Assembly (NCBI GenBank): GCA_030407085.1
Contig: CM059582.1
Coordinates: forward strand, 89,332,001 to 89,396,000
DNA length: 64,000 nt
Source: Trichopria drosophilae
Lineage: Eukaryota; Arthropoda; Insecta; Hymenoptera; Diapriidae
Direction of reading: 5' to 3'
Both the position numbers and the translations under genes were made by a program. The notes under the pieces were generated by a model. That model worked only from the letters and a program-made list of their open reading frames with translations, was not told the origin of the DNA and did no database searches. Of this stretch, positions 11,885-22,379 are shown piece by piece; the first letter of the stretch is position 1, and the number at the start of each line of letters is the position of its first letter.

Positions 11885-12490
11885 CAATAATTTAATGCTC
11901 TCAAAATACCCTAGTCCGAATTTTCCACGACCAGTATAACCCGTGCTATGCGCATGCGCGAGTTTTGGACCAAGAGGAAAGTGGCTCGTAGAAACGTCGT
12001 AAGCGCTTTATTTCGCAGGCATAATTTAGGGCGCATTTAATGCTAATTAAATGCCCAAATACCGAATTTATAGCTATTCGCTAATAAGAAAAAAACGAAT
12101 GGATGCGCTAGCTTGACGTCAAGCTGGCGCGTCCACAGCGTAAAACCAGTGACTGAGGAGCTATACGAAATTTCTCTTAGGGCTATAATTTAAAGCTAAT
12201 TTAATTTTCTCAAAATACCCTAGTCTGAATTTTCCACGACCAGTGTATCCCGTGCTATGCGCATGCGCGAGTTTTTGATCGAGAGGGAAGTGGTTCGTAG
12301 AAACGTCGTAAGCGGTTTTATTTTGCAGGCATAATTTAGGGCTCATTTAATGCTAATTTAATGCCGAAATACCGAATTTATAGCTGTTCGCTAATAAAAA
12401 AAAAAAAACGATTGGATGCGCTAGCTTGACGTCAAGCTGGCGCGTCTACAGCGTAAAACCAGTGAGGGGCTGTACGAAATTTCTCTTAGG
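11885..12490. mobile_element. head-to-tail MITE copies sharing a palindromic junction
   Basis: One complete unit runs from about 12119 to 12432. It starts TCAAGCTGGCGCGTCCACAG and ends GGATGCGCTAGCTTGACG. A 5'-truncated unit lies to its left and a 3'-truncated unit to its right. The inner landmark CAAAATACCCTAGT recurs at 11902 and 12211, a period of 309. At both junctions the ends fuse to a perfect 16-bp palindrome, AGCTTGACGTCAAGCT (12110-12125 and 12423-12438). No coding capacity is visible. Confidence 0.6.
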
Positions 12491-12565
12491 GCTATTGTTA
12501 CAGATTAAAAAATTGAAATCCTAAATGAAGCTGTAATAGTTATAAAATTGTATAATTTGTTAATG

Positions 12566-12613
12566 AATTAAGACGTATTATTATTATTCTTATTATTATT
12601 ATTATTATTATTA
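12566..12613. repeat. (ATT)n microsatellite
   Basis: A run of ATT trinucleotides about 45 bp long has one interruption. Confidence 0.8.
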
Positions 12614-12648
12614 ATTGTGTTCGTTCTTCTTTATGGCCGGAGCTACGC

Positions 12649-13148
12649 GCCACACTTTAGACATTGTTCGTTATTTAAGACGCCCAGGGATCATCGCCAT
12701 TCGGGCGCTCCTCGCAAGAGGCAGCCTCGAAAGAGGCTGGGAAGGATGTTGGGCTTACCTAACCCCGCCATCCCCGCGGAGTGTCCCTAATCGGTCCACC
12801 CACACGGGAACAGCTGCAGTTTTTACCGGTGTTACATGCCACCGGACCCTGCTGGTAAAGGGGATTTTTATCTCTTCTAGCGAAACCACTCCCCCGGCAG
12901 CCCCTGACTCCGCCTATGGCGGCGCCAGGCACAGCCGGAGTTAGCTCCGAGGAGCTAGCCACCGCGAGTCCGACTCCAATTGCTCAGGCGAGACACGCCC
13001 TCCATGACCCCAACAAAAGAGGTGAGAGCATGGATTGCAGTGTCTCGGGGCCCCCGAGCTCCCGCGTACCTTTCCCAGGGTAGGGGTCTAGCTTTCTTGA
13101 CGCATGCACGTCAAGGGGTGCTAGACGACCCGAGCCACACTTTAGACA
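12649..13148. mobile_element. GC-rich insert flanked by a 15-bp direct repeat
   Basis: GCCACACTTTAGACA occurs at 12649-12663 and again at 13134-13148. It brackets about 470 bp of markedly GC-rich DNA in AT-rich surroundings. A perfect 15-bp direct repeat at both sides looks like a target-site duplication of a retroposed sequence. The insert has no poly(A), no inverted ends and no recognisable ORF, so its origin is unknown; a SINE or a 5'-truncated retroelement is possible. Open frames inside look like composition artefacts. Confidence 0.4.
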
Positions 13149-13189
13149 GTAACAAAAATTGATATGTAAATTAATTTGCTACGCTGACG

Positions 13190-13385
13190 AACAATAGTAC
13201 ATTATGTAACATGGAGGCTAAGTTGGTCTTTACGCCGAGCGGAAGTTTCGTATACGAGACGTAGGCGAGCGAACGCACGAGCCGAAGGCGAGTCCATTTG
13301 CAAGCCGAAGTCGAGTTTACGAATCCGCGAGGCGTACAAAGACCTTGCCTCCACGTTGCATCCGATACTTTATGTAACGAAGATA
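13190..13385. mobile_element. hairpin element with degenerate inverted repeats
   Basis: ATGTAACATGGAGGCTAAGT on the left is mirrored by GCCTCCACGTTGCATC and TTTATGTAAC on the right. The arms continue inward (GGTCTTTACGCC against GGCGTACAAAGACC). The centre holds short repeats of GCCGAAGGCGAG type. This looks like a non-autonomous fold-back or MITE copy. Confidence 0.45.
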
Positions 13386-14276
13386 CGATTTCCAAGTTTC
13401 TATAGCAGGGGGTCCCCGATGGACAATTTGAAATGATGTGAAATGAAAATGAGCATCTGTTTTCACCCGTACGGGCGCATGCAGACTGACGGCGAATAAC
13501 GAAAGGGGTATTTTCTAAGCATTCTCAGATTAAATTGGAATTTTTCCATTGAAATTCAATTTTTAAAAATTGAAACAAAACCCATGTATACTACATCCTG
13601 TAAAGTTATATTGGGACGTTCACTTTTTATATATATTCCGGCATTTTTGAACAGGTTAGAACATGCATGCCCTACGTCTATTATACGTAGGAATGGTCAT
13701 CGTATCCGACTATCGTGTACGACGCTTGACGAAGAATGGTCGTATGCGCATACGCAACGTATACGTAATATAGACGCATCGTTAGCATACGTTTATTGGA
13801 CGCTTTAGCTTGAATATAGTACGTATGCGGGCACTTTATTGTACTAGTACGTTTTAAGGCACTCTTTTGTACTCTTTTCATCGCGTACGATAAAGCGCTA
13901 CTTAGTGTACGCAAATCGTATGGAGTTACATAAAACCTATTATTTCACGCAAACTTGTTCGAGTTATGCATGTTGAGGTAGAAAGAATACTTGCATCTTT
14001 TTATATCGTTTTTCATACATTATTTTTCAAGTTGTGGCAGAAAAAGCTCAGGTGGCAGGGGCTACCCCATTCTCTCCTATATTTTATTTATCGGTGATAA
14101 GCTAAACGAGTTGGAAATATGCTATTTAGTTCAATTACTTGTTCGTTGGTAGGAGTTCTAACATTCATTGAATGCGGGCCTATTGAAAAACTGTTAACAC
14201 CATACTTTTCCGATACTTAAGAAAAGTACGCATTTTGTCCACCGAGTGTAAACAAACAAAAAATAATATTACGGCA
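13386..14276. other. non-coding interval rich in short TACG/CGTA palindromes
   Basis: Between about 13670 and 13925 GTACG, CGTAT and TACGTA motifs are strikingly frequent (for example CCTACGTCTATTATACGTAGG at 13672). I found no gene and no clear element boundary. Confidence 0.35.
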
Positions 14277-14640
14277 TTAACCCTTTAACGCCGGGAGGAA
14301 CACTTTTTTTCGATCATTTTCAACTTTAATTTGCTCGGCTATTAAGAATGTAAAAAATCCTTCAGAAACCATTTCTTATGTATTTGACCGCGCTCTTTCA
14401 GAGTCTGTAATCGAAATCCCAAAAAAATGAATATTCAAAAAGTTACAGCCATTTTTTAAAAGAAAAATCGAAATTTTTTACAATTTTCTTTCAGCAATGA
14501 ATTTTTTTTTCATATAGCAGGTCACCAGAGCACTGTTTCACCTGAAAATTTCGCGTCCGCAATATCTAAGCATGAAAATGTCGAAACGTACTTTTAAAAA
14601 TTTAAAGATGGCGGCTCAAAAATGTTGGCGAAAGAATTTT
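14277..14640 (+). mobile_element. left end of a TTAA-type (piggyBac-like) non-autonomous element, truncated
   Basis: TTAA at 14277-14280 is followed by CCCTTTAACGCCGGGAGG. The same kind of end (TTAA then CCC) is seen at 26391, 35362, 40046 and on both sides of 58764-59696. The body is AT-rich and contains one GATGGCGGCTC motif near 14607. No right end is found before the next block, so it is a truncated copy. Confidence 0.4.
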
Positions 14641-14754
14641 TTCCCCACAAATATTAATAATCTTGTAACCTTCACAACGCAGGGCCGTAGATCCTTTTGT
14701 GGTTTTGTCCTAAATTTAAGGGCCGGGGCACTTTTATCTATAGTTGCGGTCCTG

Positions 14755-15625
14755 AGGCTTTCGGGTGGGACCGAGCGGTGGTCTCGCTCGTCATGTATTG
14801 TGGTGCGCATGCCCGATTCCGGGGAGAGGGCATGACGTCTCAGCCTCGAGAGAGGGGATAGGAGTCGACCTGTTCGAGGAAACTCTCAAGACGAGCACTT
14901 CTCGTCCAGCTCTTCGCTGAGAAGTGCCTGGCTTGGAGCCTCTTCCCGATCCTAGTCTCGCCCAGGACTCCCGCTGAGGGATCCTGGCACGACTTCCTTG
15001 ACTCCTCGCACTAGGTCTCCTCGCTGAGAGGGACTCTGGCGATCTCCATATCCAAGTCTCGCCCTGGACTCCCGCTGAGGGATCCCGGCACGGCTTTCCT
15101 AGGTCCTCGCACTAGGTCTCCTCGCTGAGAGGAGCTTGGGCGATCTCGGCGTGCAAATCGCATAAACCAATATATTATTTTCATTTTTATTTTTGAAGGA
15201 ATTAGTCCTGTTCCTGACCCCGCTGAGGGCGACGGCTGGACTAATCGGGAAAATCATTCGCGGTAGCGCGATCGCTGAGGCGATCCCGTCGTACTCAAAT
15301 TTTCCGATCAACATTTAATTAATTGCTGCTTATCCGGACTTGCAAATTAATTCCACTTAATACTAATCATTTTCTTTTCTAGATTCCGCGTATCCAAACT
15401 CTCAAACGCATATTTACTTAAGTAAATATCAATAGTGTAAGGTCAAGGTCGTATTTAATAAATATTTTGTTTCTATATAAACGAGTTATACTTGATTTAC
15501 AAGACCCTTTCCTTGTGCCATCTGTGTGTGTGTATTATAGATCTACAATTGATCAGAGCCTGCAGATTAGATAATTCCGAGAATTATAATTATTAACCAC
15601 ACGGGAGAAAACGTGTAGGTTACAA
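14755..15625. repeat. GC-rich block with a 102-bp duplication; possible LTR
   Basis: ACTCCCGCTGAGGGATC occurs at about 14967 and 15069 and CACTAGGTCTCCTCGCTGAG follows both, giving a period near 102 bp. The element CGCTGAG recurs several times. Further right lie a TATATAAACGAG box (15474) and, at 15600-15622, GTGTAGGTTACA. A TG-start and TTACA-end would suit an LTR. I could not find a target-site duplication or a partner copy, so the nature is open. Confidence 0.3.
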
Positions 15626-15689
15626 TCTGTGTCTCATTATTTTTTTCAATTTTCTATATATATGGCGTTGAGTATCTAAATATTTCTCG

Positions 15690-15865
15690 GGTCGCTCATA
15701 ACGAATCTGAAGTCAGATTTAAAAAATTCTAAATGGCGGATCCAATATGGCGGACGATATTTTGAAAATTGTTCGGAATGTTGTGAAACTGATTACTCGG
15801 GGGATTTGGGGTCGCTGATAACGAACCTGGAGTCAGATTTAAAAAATTCAAAATGGCGCAGAGGC
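15690..15865 (+). repeat. two units of the dispersed ATGGCGG repeat
   Basis: Each unit has GTCGCTGATAACGAA-type sequence, an imperfect palindrome GTCAGATTT, AAAAATTC and AAATGGCGGATCCAATATGG. The first unit is complete and the second is interrupted by a C11 run at 15867. See the finding on this family. Confidence 0.7.
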
Positions 15866-15877
15866 CCCCCCCCCCTT

Positions 15878-16535
15878 CTTCCTTCAAAATAATTTTTCAA
15901 AAATCAGATACATTTTATGGTCCACTTTTTATGAAAATAATGAATTTAAAAATTATTTGAAAAAAAACACCTTTTTCTAAAATAAAAAGCTTAAAAAATA
16001 GCAGTAATCAAAGTTTTGAGACGCCAATTTTTGTCCCGATTATCAAAAGACATTTTCTAATAAATTACAGTAGAACCTCGGGACTTCTAAATTCACGGAA
16101 CCGAATGCCTCGAGACTTCTAATTGTGTTGCGCATGAGTTCTGTACAATTTTCAGTGCCGTACACGGCTTGAAAATTTGTCGTCTACCCTTATTGAGGCC
16201 AAATAATTAATCCACAATTTTACAATATTTTTGCGATATAAAGATTATTTATTAATGCTATTGCTAAATAAAGTGGAATGCACTTTTAATGAATAAAATA
16301 TGATACCGATATTATTTATTTTAAAAATTTTATTGCCATTGAATTTGTCTTTGAAAATATTAATACAGGTCTACTTTGAATTGAGAGATCTTACAAAATA
16401 TCAGATTATTATTTTCAAAAAATGTTTTTAGACAGCACTAGAGAAAAAACTTCTTCAAAATGCACTTCCGAAGGTTGGAAATATAAAAAAGCGCACAAAC
16501 ATCCTTTTTTTACTCTAAAAAATATAAAAAATTTG
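15878..16535. other. AT-rich interval, nothing recognised
   Basis: I see no open frame with known motifs, no repeat array and no RNA gene. Confidence 0.4.
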
Positions 16536-16730
16536 AAATCTTCTGTCGACAGTAAAACTCTCATAGAAACAAGGTTTTAGATCTAGAATCTTCTGTCGAT
16601 AGTTAAAGTCTCATCGAAACAAGGTTTTAGATCTACAATCTTTTGTCGACAGTAAAACTCTCATATAAACAAGGTTTTAGATCTCAAACCATATGTCGAT
16701 AGGAACATTCTCATCTAAACAAGGTTGTCA
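16536..16730 (+). repeat. 50-bp satellite, four units
   Basis: TTCTGTCGAC (or variant) recurs at 16541, 16591, 16641 and 16691, a period of exactly 50 bp. Each unit also contains AAACAAGGTTTTAGATCT. The same unit in the opposite orientation occurs at 36081-36260, and a decayed form at 29860-30290. Confidence 0.8.
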
Positions 16731-17160
16731 ATTTAGGCAAGTTCTGCACAAAAATACGTTTGTCAGCGCTTGTTCGAATTGCTTTGATTTAGTCCAAGTT
16801 GACACATCTAAACCATTTTCGCCGCCAATAATACGAGTTAAAGCTCGCAATATTGCTCTGAAGCAGTGGATTCCATTAAAAAAACAGCGGTAATGTCCAC
16901 TAACTTTTTTAAAACGCCACCGATTATCCTCGATACAGCAACGCAACCACCAGTATTCAGGGTACCATGATTCCAAAGATCTCTTCGACCGTTAATATCG
17001 GTATTATCACTTCACTACCATCCTCCTCTAACATGAATAACGAAGTCCTTCAGAGGTTGATCAGTCTGACATACATCCATTAATGCCTTTCGAACTCGAA
17101 AGCACGAGACTGATGTTGCAAGTTTGGGGCGAAAAAGAGATGACTAAATTCTGATATTCA
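16731..17160. other. interval without recognisable gene
   Basis: Open frames of 60-80 codons exist on both strands but carry no motif that I recognise. The stretch may belong to the 5' region of the non-LTR element that starts at 17160. Confidence 0.3.
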
Positions 17161-17709
17161 GTCCACCCTAGAACTTCAGGGTCAGCGCCTCAATAACCTC
17201 GAAGTTGAGCAGCATACCATCCGCAATGATATTACCAAATAGCAAACGGCATTCGATGCCTTCAATATTGCTCCATCCGAATATGTACCTCCAGAAGTGA
17301 TAGTCGATAACATTCCGACGAATATCTCGCTCACGAATGAGGAAATTTTACGCATTCTTTTAGCGGAGTTGGGTATAGAGTATCTAGCCTCAAACATTGC
17401 CCTGATTCGCGAGGTCAATCGTGTTCGAATCAGTAATGTTAGCGACACTGCTAGAAAGTCGCTAATTTAGTTTTGTCGGGTGAATCGGCTAAAAATGTAA
17501 TTTTGCACAAAAGTCGTACTATTATAAAGAGGGACTTCCTAGCTTCCAAGATTTTTAAAGTATGTTCGGAATTTTCGATCTCTATACGCGAAATGTTATC
17601 ACCGGACTCTTTTTTGCTAGCGAGAATTCTTTACCGAATCCATGGACCGAGCATGGACAAATATATATGCGAAAAGTCGATCTTCAGGAACATTTCGGGT
17701 AGTTTCTAA
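17160..17709 (+). pseudogene. non-LTR retrotransposon ORF1 (FP25K-like type)
   Basis: Read from about 17165 the frame gives LQGQRLNNLEVEQHTIRND, a coiled-coil end with one stop. It then gives EVIVDNIPTNISLTNEEI and GIEYLASNIALIREVNRV. This is the RNA-binding centre of insect ORF1 proteins of the type with 'IVxxIPTN'. After a frameshift near 17470 the frame 17473-17709 continues SGESAKNVILHKSRTIIKRD and ISIREMLSPDSFLLARILY, which fits the start of an FP25K-like domain. ORF2 (17885 onward) follows on the same strand, so this is the 5' half of one element. It is non-functional. Confidence 0.6.
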
Positions 17710-17884
17710 ATTCTCGATCTCTAAATTAGTCAACCCTCAATGTAATGCGCAAGAGAGCTCACACCCCCACTCTTCATGACTAACACCCTGCGCTGAAGGT
17801 TCTCGCGTCACGGCACCCCCCTCCCCCATCGCATATCAATTCTGTCCATAAAAAAAAAAAATTAAAATAGGACACATTAATTCT

Positions 17885-18697
17885 AATAGACTACTTTGGC
17901 ACTTTGATCTAATTTCTAACCACACACATTTCAATTAGTATCATATTTTAGGCATAACCGAGGCATTCTTAATTCCCGAGATTCTTGATTCAACAGCAAA
18001 TATAGAAAACTGCAATATTTACAGAAACGACAGAATTGGTAAGTCTGATGGAGGTGTTGCAATGTATGTCCATTCGGTTTACCGCACTAGAGTTCTATCC
18101 GCTGCGACTGGCGATTTTGCGAATAAACCAGAATTTATCGCATGTGAGATATCTGAATGATATAGAAATGTTCTCCCGCGGTCGTATATCGTCGACCTAA
18201 AGCAGTGTTGCCATTCTGAATTTGTTCACTATTTATCTAAATTTATACCAAATTATAATAATGTAATTATTATGGGCGACTTCAATTGCAATACGAATGA
18301 TAAAAGTATAGATTCTGATTATTTATATTTTTTAATTTCGCAATGTTGCTTATATCTTGTTCCGTCGAATCATAATACCATTTCTAGTACTTGGTTAGAC
18401 CTGTTCATAACGAAATCTGAAGGCAACATTGAGCGATATTCTAAGGCAGATCCGCCCTTTATTGCTGATGACGACTTCATTGAAGTGCTGTTCTCCTTTC
18501 CTAAACCTGAGGTTCACAGAAAAATAATTACTACCAGGCACAAGCGAAATAAAATAACTAATTGGTCTGATATTGACATCAACTGTAACATAACTAAGCT
18601 CACTCAGAACATTAAAAATACTCTGGATATTGTTGCGCCGTATCGGACAGTAATACTGCCAAATAAGAAGGAGGCAACAAATAATAAAAAATTCATT
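17885..18697 (+). pseudogene. non-LTR retrotransposon APE endonuclease
   Basis: The motifs run in order: ILGITEAFL (catalytic Glu), IYRNDRIGKSDGGVAMYVH, a degenerate 'YRRP' position (SYIVDL), then IIMGDFNCN in the 214-codon frame from 18272, and STWLDLFI for the 'TxLDxxx' motif. It ends with a hydrophilic linker near 18695. The usual S-D-H end reads IADDDFIEVL and lacks His. One stop (near 18160) and one frameshift lie before 18272. No RT follows; at 18697 the sequence switches abruptly to a minus-strand gypsy remnant, so the element was cut by deletion or insertion there. Confidence 0.75.
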
Positions 18698-19231
18698 ATT
18701 GGGTCTCGGGCTGCTTGCAAGGTGCGAGGTAACGTTTCAGGTCAGATATGTGGGATTTATCCACCGTCCGTCCTGGTCTCTTCCGGTCCAACTCGATCTC
18801 GTAAACTACGGGAGAGAAAACGCGCGAGATTCGAAATGGCCCTTCATAGAGCGGCGCGAGTTTCGCGGCGAAACGATCCGCTCCCGATGACAAAACGACG
18901 GCACACTCCGCGATAATGACGGTCTCCTGGCCCACTTCGAAACTCTTCCAGTGACCTTCGTGGCTTCGACATCTTGCCTCGTGGCAGTCTATTGCGACGC
19001 CGAATGACTTTAGAAAGTCCAGTAGACCGTCTACCGTGATTCTTAGCTCCACCGGCCGCTACTTCTTCCTCGTCTCCTCTTGGTCTTGATTTGGGGTTTG
19101 GGGTACTTTGTGTCGACGAATTTCTTTACTTCCCCCTGAATACATTTCGAGGAGTCGACCGTCTCGTCCTCCAATCTGAATTCGCATTGGGCGGGCCAGG
19201 TTCGGAGGACCTGGTTCTTGACCCACGGCAT
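18697..19231 (-). pseudogene. gypsy-type integrase C-terminus / pol end
   Basis: The minus frame 19052-18696 contains KLAPLYEGPFRISRVFSPVV, then VYEIEL and a final VDKSHISDLKRYLAP. This is the SH3-like C-terminal domain of gypsy-type integrases ('KLAPxYxGPFxI...VHVSxLKPY'). Upstream, 19231-19043 is a basic stretch (QIKTKRRRGRSSGRWS) of unclear identity. The whole catalytic pol core (RT, RNase H, integrase DDE) is absent between this and the gag knuckle at 19254-19400. The element has therefore suffered a large internal deletion. Confidence 0.65.
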
Positions 19232-19253
19232 CCGTTTCCCGACCAGTGTGCCT

Positions 19254-19595
19254 CTAGATCACGGTACTGGTCGGTGAATTGTCCCTATACGTCCACACCC
19301 GTAACATTGCCGAGGTTCCAGGCACTCGCGCGCGAAGTGGCCTGTCCCGCCACAAGTATAGCACGTTCGCTCCCTCCGGCTTACCAGCGCGTCCCCCCTC
19401 CTTGGACTTGAGGTCGGAGGGGTCGTGGGTGTCTGAGCCGGCGGCGGCGTAACAGGTCGTCTCTCCTCGTGAACGTAAAACCGAGTTCCTCACCTCGATG
19501 ATGACCTCCGGTAACGATAAATTCGTTATTTCCTCGACGATCTGATTAACTTCCAGTCTTACGTCCCAAACGTTTTGATCGCTTCCGTTCATCAT
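19254..19595 (-). pseudogene. gypsy-type gag C-terminal part with zinc knuckles
   Basis: The 113-codon frame starts MMNGSDQNVWDVRLEVNQIV and, with one frame change, leads into CYTCGGTGHFAREC, a perfect CCHC knuckle. CYGCGRIGTIH follows, whose last Cys is missing. It nearly repeats the fragment at 2215-2397 on the other strand. Gag knuckles bind RNA. The upstream two-thirds of gag (capsid) is not readable beyond 19595. Confidence 0.6.
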
Positions 19596-19599
19596 CTTT

Positions 19600-21640
19600 A
19601 TTGATGTCGCGGCTTTACTATTGTACGGCTGTACTTACAAATCTCGCTCACACGTCTCGACTTTATGCACTGACTTTCCACTCTTAACTCGCTATCTCTC
19701 TTATTTATGCTAACTCTCCTAGACTAACAACTCACGTGCATCCAGTTTCCAACAGCCGTACCCCTATTTTCCTTAGACGTAGAATGACCTCGACGGCTCG
19801 ACAATTCGCTCGAAAATTCTCGACTTATTTTTATTATTTGTGAACTACTTAACTGTCTTATTAAACGTGAACTTTACTTCCGATCCCGTCGCGATATATT
19901 CTGGAGGTATAGTTCATTCTCGAAACTCAAGACAAAAATAATGGTTTTATTCAGTAAGTCCGACACTCTACCTTGGCAGCTAGGATTCACTCACAAAATC
20001 CGAAGTGACTAATCACTAGTCTTCCTAAAAGTGAAGGTCACCCTAATAATGGAACTTCACTAGTACTACTATTCTCTATTCCTAATAAAAATTAAAATCT
20101 AACACTTATTAACTTTTAACTTAATTGTAGTGAACTTCACTTCATTACTTAGGATTCACTCCAAAAATCCGAAAAAATGCTAAGTTGTCTTAATAAATAG
20201 TGAAGTTCACTCTTATGATCGAGATTCACTCGAAAAGTCTCGGAACGCTATTATTATAGCCCTATATTTTAAATTTGACTTAATCTTTGTGAACTTAACT
20301 CCAAATATTGAAGTTCACTCCAGTGATCACTCTTCACTCAAAAGAAAACTCGCAACGAAATGTGATTTCCCCTCTATTATTCGAAATTTACTCGACAAAA
20401 AATCTCGAACTTATTTAATTTCATTTAACAGGAAATTATTTCTTAACTAATCCCGATTCTCAAAAAAAAACTACTTCAAACTTTATCGACTACTATTATT
20501 AATAATGTTCATAATATACTCCCTAATCTCGAACTCGAATACTAATTACTAATTTCACTAAATTTAATCATAATTATTATTATTAAGAGTGACTTCGCAA
20601 CACCTTATTAATTCAAATATTTACTTATATAATTTTTTCTTGCTTTTTCGTAAATATCGATTTGCTCACATACGTGCTAAAAACGTCTCGAAACTTCGGC
20701 ACGTGTTCTCGGTAATTATTCCCGTTGCACTTTTAAATTTAATTTTTAAACGGATTTGTACTCCAATATGACGGCCATGCGGTCTGGAAATGGCCGTTTG
20801 CATTTTTTATATGCGCTTTACTGCGCCTTAAGCCACACGTTGTAGCGCCACTTTATAATGCCGTTTCTCGTTATTACTTATTGTACATTTTACCGCCGTC
20901 GTCTCGGGGCCGGCTACCGTCTCAGGTGGAGACTTTCACGTCCACGTGGACGTTGCGCCAGGTAGAGGCCCGACGACGTCGTTCGCCCGTCCGGACAATT
21001 TATTGCCCGAGCCCGGCTGACTCGGGGTCTTTTCTCGACCCGCACTCGCACTCACGAGAGCACGAAAAATCGTCCCAGAGGGGACGATTTCTCGCCTCCT
21101 TCCGCGCCTGAAAAGGGGGCTCAAAAACTCGCGGGGATTGCCGCACACTGCAATACGTCTTTTATCGTCGATAGAACAGGATGCATGCAAGGGAGGGTGA
21201 TTGCACAAAATGACGTTTTTTATTTATGGTATAATTCAATATTATTATTTTAAAAAATTTGGCTCGAGGCCCCTTACACTCTGTCTCTTTACACCCATTG
21301 CACGGTCTTCAAAAAAAGCAGGGCGGCTTCTGCAGGCCCCGGGGTCGTCTTCCTAATGGACCCGTTCGTATTCGCCCCACAAAAAAATTAGTGTTCTCCT
21401 CCCAACAACTGGCACTCGATACTTAAATTTAAATTAACGGTCGCACTCGTCCTCGCTGTTGAATGTCTCTCCACTGACGTCCGAGACCAGACTGAAGTCC
21501 GGACGTCTTGCCATCGCGCTCCACGACCGCCGCGCCGTATCGGCTCGTGGGCCTTCCTGAAAGCACATCGCTTCTTATTACCGACCGCTCTGTCGGTGTC
21601 TTACCGTCTGAGCTACGAGTGCCGAGGTTCCAAGGGGAGT
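19600..21640. other. long non-coding stretch with degenerate AGTGAACTTCACT repeats
   Basis: From about 19980 to 20450 the pattern GATTCACTC-AAAA-TC(T)CG recurs at about 19986, 20151, 20223 and 20388. Near-palindromes such as TAGTGAACTTCACT (20130) and TAGTGAAGTTCACT (20201) lie among them, spaced irregularly at 70-160 bp. 20880-21130 and 21380-21640 are GC-rich. The stretch lies on the 5' side of the minus-strand gypsy remnant and may be its leader and LTR, but I could not define LTR ends. Confidence 0.35.
21555..21628 (-). other. tRNA-like head with A box (possible SINE or tRNA relic)
   Basis: On the minus strand GGCACTCGTAGCTCAGACGG, followed by TAAGACACC, matches a tRNA D-arm with a good A box (TAGCTCAGACGG). 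No B box or complementary acceptor end is found at the right distance, so it is not an intact tRNA gene. Confidence 0.25.
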
Positions 21641-21910
21641 ATTGGTCAAGCGCACTCTTCTTGCGCAGGAAATTATTCGACGGCTGAGTTCTTGACTGAT
21701 TCTAATGATTTTTTTTTTAAATATTCGGGAATAACTGTACTATACCGGACACCCGCGCCAGTTTGGATATTTCCAATGATTCACAAATAATCTGTTGAAA
21801 ACGTGCTCAGATTACGTTCACCGCATTGTAAAATGGTGTAACATTACACTGATTCACTTCGAAATCATCGGGAAAATGTTTATTTAATGATTTTTATATA
21901 TGCGGCACAC

Positions 21911-22355
21911 AAATCTCAGGTTAGAATTTCTAATTTCAAAATGGCGGATCTAATATGGCACACATTGTAACGCAAACTTCTTTCTTAATTAATCGTTTTA
22001 TATAAAACTCACTGTCAGTATAATTTTATGATCAATTAATACAAATCTGAGGTTAGAATTTCTAATTTCAAAATGGCGGAGCTAATATGGCGGACATTGT
22101 AATGCAAACTTCTTTCTTAATTAATCGTTTTATATAAAACTCACTGTCAGTATAATTTTGACGTCAATTAATACAAATCTGAGGTTAGAATTTCTAATTT
22201 CAAAATGGCGGATCTAATGTGGCGGACATTGCAATATTAACTTGTTTATTAATTAGTCGGATTGAATGAAACTCAGCGTATTTGTATGTTCGCTAATTGT
22301 AAATGTGGAGTTGTAATTTGAAAATTCAATATGGCGGATCTAATATGGCAACAGT
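21911..22355 (+). repeat. tandem array of a 132-bp unit with ATGGCGG motifs
   Basis: AAATCT(G/C)AGGTTAGAATTTC begins units at 21911, 22043 and 22175, a period of 132. A fourth, diverged unit ends near 22350. Each unit holds CAAAATGGCGGATCTAATATGGC and then an AT-rich tail containing ATAAAACTCACTGTCAGTA. The same units occur in reverse orientation at 27985-28215. Confidence 0.8.
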
Positions 22356-22379
22356 GCCACCCAAAGGACCCCGCATTAT

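Noticed and set aside
12615..13162. ORFs of 60-109 codons in the GC-rich insert
   Set aside because: Low stop density is expected in GC-rich DNA. Frames overlap on opposite strands and no family is recognised.
16536..16730. Regular 50-bp spacing suggestive of a CRISPR array
   Set aside because: Whole 50-bp units are repeated with no unique spacers, and the context is clearly eukaryotic.
16728..16976. 82-codon minus ORF rich in Trp, Cys and Tyr
   Set aside because: It has no family resemblance, overlaps the end of the satellite, and an equally long frame exists on the other strand.
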